From the NCBI GenBank assembly GCA_003427395.1, contig BFEA01000057.1:3205711-3269710 (forward strand): a DNA stretch of 64,000 bases. The letters are read 5' to 3'. Shown here in pieces: positions 59,312 to 64,000 of this stretch (the first letter of the stretch is position 1; each line of letters starts with the position of its first letter). Made by a program: the position numbers and the translations under genes. Origin of the DNA: Chara braunii (lineage: Eukaryota > Streptophyta > Charophyceae > Charales > Characeae). Below the pieces are notes generated by a model. The model was not told the origin of the DNA. It searched no databases and was given only the letters and a program-made list of their open reading frames with translations.

Positions 59312-62033
59312 CTAAAAAAGGTCGGAATATGTTGCGACGGCTAATTCTATCTTTTGGGGTGTTTTTACGGCCTCCCCTTTTTCAAAGATAAAGACTAGAT
59401 ACATGCCCTCCTCGCGATTCTGCTTATAGTAAAGGAAAGAGGAGGCACATATGCAGTCGTAGTTTTCCACTGAACTGCTAGCTTTATACTTTTGCAGTCT
59501 AACGGTCCTACCGTTTGGCAGCTTGTGTATCAACACCTTCCTATCCCAATCAAACTGAGGCTGAGCAACCTCGAGGTAGTACATGCCTAGTAACATGTTG
59601 AAGGGCAGTTCATTGCTAACGAGGAATGAGATTTTGTGTCTCACTTCCTCTCCTCCATAAGAGAAGGAACAGACTACGTCCTTGACATAGTCCTTTACTA
59701 CCATTTGGTGCTTGTTGGCTAGCGTAGAAGCTACAGTTCTGCTAAGCCGCTGCACTTGGTCCCCTAAGTGCAATTTATCCACACAAGCACGACTGATGAA
59801 GTTTCGTGTAGAGCCTATGTATGCGAAGGCGCTCACCTTGCGGCCACCTACATCAACCTCTACCACGAAGTGTTTACCTTTTGGACCTCTACTAATTATT
59901 GCCCAAGAGTCTCTGGGGTCCTTCCCTGACCACTCAGTCTCTAACTCTTTTAGGGCCTCTGATACATCTCTCGAACAGAGCCTCGGTGGGTCTGAATGTG
60001 TGTGCGGGGCGATACGTGGATCACTAGCCCTAGCTAACGCCTGAAGTGGGGAAGGCAACGTTACCACTTCAGTGCGAGTAAGAGCGGCTAAAACTCCTAC
60101 TGGCCTGAGGTGTTTCCCCTGCGAAGTGCCCGCAGAAGCACCACCAGGGTTCGAAGATAGTCCCACCACCGTTGGAGAGGCTGCCCTCGTTAGGACTTTC
60201 TTACCTCGACACGTTCTGGATGTGTGGCCATAGTTGCCACAGTTCATGCACGTACCCCTAGCAACTCGGTCCCTCAAGACCTCATACTCTAAACCAAGTT
60301 TCACCCAGGTGGGCGTACCTTGGTTGCCCTGACCCGTGGACCGTACTACCTTCTTTTTCCCGGTCCCCCTAGCCTTTTCTTTGATGGGTGCCACGACTCC
60401 CCCATTCGAAGTCTCACTGGCCCCATCATGCTCTGTCTCATCCCCAAGATCTGGGAACTCGTCAATCTTCGTTGTTTGACCATCGTGGTCAACAAACATT
60501 AACTGACCCTTCTTCTTCCAGTCCCGGGGAAGTCTCTTCTTCCTACCATCTCCTTGACTCTGATGCACGGAACCCAGTTTTGCCTCTATATCTAAGGCCT
60601 TCTTGTTGAAGGAGGTGAAGTTGTGCTGCTCGACATAGGCCTCATCCACCAGCTTTGTCCTAACGTCTGAAGGCAGACATCTTAGGTAATCCATAAGGAG
60701 AACCTGCTGGTCATAACGCACACCAGGTACCACGAGCAAACGTTCTACGGTATCCGTGAGCTCTCGAACATTCTTGTACATTCTGGCACAAAGACTGTTG
60801 ATTGCGTCTGTGGCCTTTTGAGCCCCTTGAGGGTCATGCCACCTATTGTACACGGATCGTACGAACTCTTCCACTGTCTAGGCCTGGGCCCATGCATCGA
60901 AGTTCTGCCCGTAGCCCTGTTGCTGCAGTAGGCCTTTCAACTAGCGAGTTGCTGACCCCTCTAAAAAGGAGGCAGCCACTACAACTTCTTGCTCCGCCCT
61001 GGTAAGCTCGTGCCTCACATAGGTAGGCACCGTCCTCACCCAGGTATCCAAGTCCTCATTCTTCTTCCTGTCGCCGGAGAAGGGTTTAGGACTCAGCAAG
61101 GGTATTTTGGGCATCCACTGCATAGGCTGCATTGGCCCAGGAGATTGCTGCAATGGCTACATAGCCACCAAAACAGGTTGCTGCATACTATAACCTGAGC
61201 CTGACTTGACAGTGGGACTGTAATAACCACTGTCGTGGATGGTACGACAAAAGTTCTAAGAACCGGACCACTACTCGCTACATAACCACCTGGAGGGGGC
61301 ATGCCAAACATAGGTGAGAATGAGGGCCCAGACGGTGACGGCGTCATCGATGGACCCGCAACCGATGGGGGGAGCTACAACATAATGAGGCTGCCTCATC
61401 ATGGGACGAGGAGCCTGCAGTGCAGCCAGAATCTGCTTCTGTCCTGCCACGAGTTCAACCAACACTTCTTGCTAATCAGCCTGCGCTTCAGCCACGGAAC
61501 GGAGCGCTCGCATTGCAGGGTCAAGTGTTGACTCATCTAATGCTTCTAATATGCCTAGCTCTTGTCTTCTACTCCCTAGTCTGTTTTTTCTCAAAATAAC
61601 TTTTCTTCTCCTCTCTGCTGCCTCATCCAATTGCCACTGTAGCTCATCCTGAAGTTTTTCTGCTTGGAGGATCTCATAATCCTCCGGCGTGAGTTGAGCC
61701 TGTTGGCTGACTTGCAAACCAAAACTCTGGCTAACGGAAGCTTGAGAACCACTCTGACTGACTCCTGACGAAGTGGCCTGTGTAGAGGCATGCGACCTGG
61801 TAGAGGCGGTAGCCATGGTCGTACCGGTACTAGCTGTAGTTCTAGACCTGGCGCTGGCCTCAACCACCCTCACTCTTCTTGCCGCTGTTCTCTCTCTAGC
61901 CTCTCTCCGCAATCTTAATCTCCTCTCGTGGACCTAATTCTAGGAAAGTCAAGGGTCGATTGAGAGCAGTTCTTCGAGTGACCCTAAGGTCATCCACTAA
62001 CAACTCCTCCTCACTACTGCTTGCATCACTCAT
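59312..62033 (-). pseudogene. gag and protease of element G
   Basis: The likely start ATG is at 62033 (MSDASSSEEELLVDDL), followed by a frameshift near 61925. A Gln/Ser/Ala-rich coiled-coil region (61912-61472) ends LDPAMRALRSVAEAQAD. Then come a Pro/Met-rich stretch and FSGDRKKNEDLDTWVRTVP. After two stops the 520-residue frame 60874-59312 has WHDPQGAQKA and RYDQQVLLMDYLRCLP. A zinc knuckle CMNCGNYGHTSRTC lies near residue 210. The protease region has VSAFAYIGSTRNFIS, where Asp-Ser of DSG is replaced by Tyr-Ile, so protease is dead. ELPFNMLLGMYYLEVA follows. Confidence 0.85.
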
Positions 62034-63300
62034 GAGATACAATGTGTGTGATCTAAACTAGAATCCACACTGAATCCTACCTCAACATGACACACAACCG
62101 ATTTATGATACACAACTAACTTCGTTCGGCCTGGATAAAAACAGTTAGGTGGTTAGGTCTCAACCAATGTCAGATCCTACAGGGAATGTTAAATCTATTT
62201 TTAGATTACTTTGATACAGATTGCATTGTAACAAAGAATATACTACTCTATCTGCAACTGTCTGTCAGCTGTTAGTCAAGCCCGTAACAACTAGATAATC
62301 AAAAATAAAATTAATGTTCCCTGCAGAGATGTATGTTGAATGGCCGTTTATCTAATTTATGCCACAGCGAACAGTTGTCGGAATCCCCTCTTTCCCTGTA
62401 TCCTTCTTGAGTTGTTACTTTGTGTCAACGCCCTAAGCATCTGGTTGAGCAGCGTGTCTGAAGGTGTGCAATCCGACCCACCCCTGTGCCCCAAGTCAAC
62501 GCCGAACCTGCCAGCCCCTGCACATTATTTACCCTCGCATGCAACGAGCTGACACTCGGTTTGATCTGGCTGATCAGGAGGCATTTAAGGAGATCCCCCG
62601 TAACTCCTCAGGAATTATTTAACGTCGTAGACAGGACGACGATCACAACCAGAATCAACACCGAGTCCCCGCTAGAAATGTTTAAAGACGGTCTGGAAAG
62701 CGTTTGTTCAAAGGGCTGGCATGCCCTGCATGACCTCTATTGTGCAGCAGTAGAACCAAGGACTTGCGGCAAAGCCTGCGTGTACTAGTCCCAACGGGTT
62801 GGCATGGTGACCCTAACCCGAGTGCTTCATCCAGGGCCCTTCAGAGGCATCGCCCGTCTCCCACCAGCTTGCTGCCCAGGAAGAATGTCGGCTCTCAAGG
62901 TTGAGCGCTTGCGACACCTCACATCAAGAGGACTCTCAAGACATAACTCACTTCCTCACGGTAAGAAGCAATGAAGAGAGTAGATAAGGAAGGAAGCAAC
63001 GCACCTCATAATGCTGCCCTCAACCACAAATTTCTCACCGGCAACCTGATGTGCATTTATGATGACCGGTCTTTGCCTCGACACAACCAACAGCAGAATG
63101 GAGTTCCACCTCGGCTTAAATGCGACATCAACGAGCTCTCATCATCCTGCGTACACCCCTAATGTCACCACATAGCTTCCTGGCGCGTCCACACGACCCT
63201 GGGCCACCTTACGTTCAACGCCCAAGCCTTATCACCGCCCCACACCTCATGCGAAGCACCAAACAACTATTGCGAAGAACCAATTAGCGCAGTTCTAACC
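62034..63300 (-). other. Leader of element G
   Basis: The 1.27 kb between primer site and gag has no long frame. The stretch at 62486-62790 is similar to the leader of element A (4376-4600). Confidence 0.6.
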
Positions 63301-63313
63301 AGCTTTGATACCA
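63301..63313 (-). other. tRNA primer-binding site of element G
   Basis: On the minus strand TGGTATCAAAGCT lies three bases after the LTR end. It matches the initiator tRNA-Met complement TGGTATCAGAGC with one change. Confidence 0.85.
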
Positions 63314-63316
63314 AAT

Positions 63317-64000
63317 TGCAAGGAAAATGAGCAATAGGGAGATGACAATAATCAGATTGCACAATCATATTGAAAGCCAGATCGTATCACAGTGTTCAGA
63401 AAGCAACATTGCACCAATATGACACCAATGGAGAATCGTGGCACTGAAAACCAATGTTAATGAGAGCTTGCTCTCGCCACCACCAACATATGTATCCAGT
63501 CCCTATCTCCCTACTTGGCGCTCGACGCCCAGCCTACTCCCTACACAGCTACTACTAACCTACTAATTGACAATGCAACTGTTGACATCAACAGCCTCCG
63601 AAGTACGTGAAGACGTCGCCCATGCAGACCATCGCCAATATCAGGTATGCGCTTTCACATCATCATCATCATCCTTCTCTCTCTCTCTCCCTCGTCTTAC
63701 TCCCACGTCTTCCCTCTTGAAACCCGAAGACCACCCCAGCGCCTCACTGTACATCCAAGCCCGCCAACTATGGAGGCTGGGCTATGGTGCTGCCCTCAGC
63801 AGCGCCCTCCTCCTTGCATGACCGTACTTGCTTGCACTTCGCCTCTCAGCGCTAGCAGCAGCCCACGAGCTTCCGCTCCAGCAGCGGATGGCCAGGCAGC
63901 GAGCTCTTTCCTATATGGAAAGAGCCTGCCTCATTCGACAGTCTGGCTGGACTGGCCTGGGCCCTTAAGCTTTCGGTAGGCCCCAGGATGCTGCGCCTCT
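63317..64000 (-). repeat. 5' LTR of element G (partial, runs off window)
   Basis: The minus strand ends ..CTCATTTTCCTTGCA at 63317. It aligns with 55187-56080 apart from two indels. It lacks the 165-base insert of the 3' LTR. The 5' end of this LTR is beyond position 64000. Confidence 0.85.

Larger units (their letters stand above)
55187..64000 (-). mobile_element. Ty3/gypsy element G (minus strand), nearly complete
   Basis: The minus strand reads 5' LTR (running off the window), tRNA-Met primer site, leader, gag, protease, RT, RNase H, integrase and 3' LTR (55187-56316). The domain set is complete but there are several frameshifts and stops. It is the same family as element A, and element B's LTR and pol tail are relatives. 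A tRNA-Gly insert lies at the end of pol and a 165-base insert lies in the 3' LTR. Confidence 0.9.

Overview
The window looks like repeat-rich intergenic DNA from a plant-lineage (streptophyte) nuclear genome. A charophyte alga such as Chara is my best guess, but that is inference. The clues are plant-type U6 snRNA copies, a telo-box cluster (AAACCCTA), Ty3/gypsy LTRs primed by initiator tRNA-Met, LINE remnants with poly(A) tails, and a Penelope-like retroelement whose GIY-YIG nuclease precedes the RT, a layout known from the green lineage. I found no convincing intact host protein-coding gene. Almost every long open frame belongs to a decayed retroelement. Several features are assembly artefacts: N gaps, two Nextera junction adaptors, and duplications at gap edges.

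Layout. 1-7.2 kb holds a plus-strand Ty3/gypsy element (LTR, tRNA-Met primer site, a LINE nested in the leader, broken gag). It is cut by a minus-strand fragment of a related element (LTR plus pol C-terminus, 7.3-8.86 kb). 8.86-14.2 kb is a second plus-strand gypsy element with gag, protease, RT, RNase H and integrase, all decayed. 14.2-19.4 kb is non-coding and contains a 21-bp repeat, a tRNA-related SINE-like segment, and a complex of alternating inverted GC-rich modules. 19.49-25.25 kb is the highlight: a Penelope-like element flanked by 473-bp direct repeats (pLTRs). Each pLTR carries a hammerhead-ribozyme fold. The interior has a gag-like ORF1 (zinc knuckle, coiled coil, SAP-like end) followed by a GIY-YIG plus RT ORF2.

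25.7-28.6 kb is a degenerate minisatellite array. 30.2-32.6 kb is a minus-strand gag with a CCHC knuckle. 34.1-41.1 kb is a minus-strand gypsy gag-pol. Upstream of its gag lie two tandem homologous ORFs of unknown family (41.1-42.7 kb). 42.7-44.4 kb has GC-rich proline-rich frames and a TIR-flanked repeat that also sits between gag and protease of the gypsy element. 44.4-50.4 kb contains telomere-like repeats, (GT)n(GA)n microsatellites around a gap, three U6 copies and many short tandem duplications. 50.4-52.6 kb is a 5'-truncated LINE. 55.2-64 kb is a minus-strand Ty3/gypsy element, nearly complete (3' LTR, pol, gag, leader, primer site), whose 5' LTR runs off the window. It carries an intact tRNA-Gly(UCC) cloverleaf inserted at the end of pol.

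The elements do not cooperate as a pathway. They are successive insertions, with LINE machinery the probable source of the U6 retrocopies. Coordinates of repeat edges are estimates from alignment by eye. LTR start points rest on alignment of LTR copies to each other.
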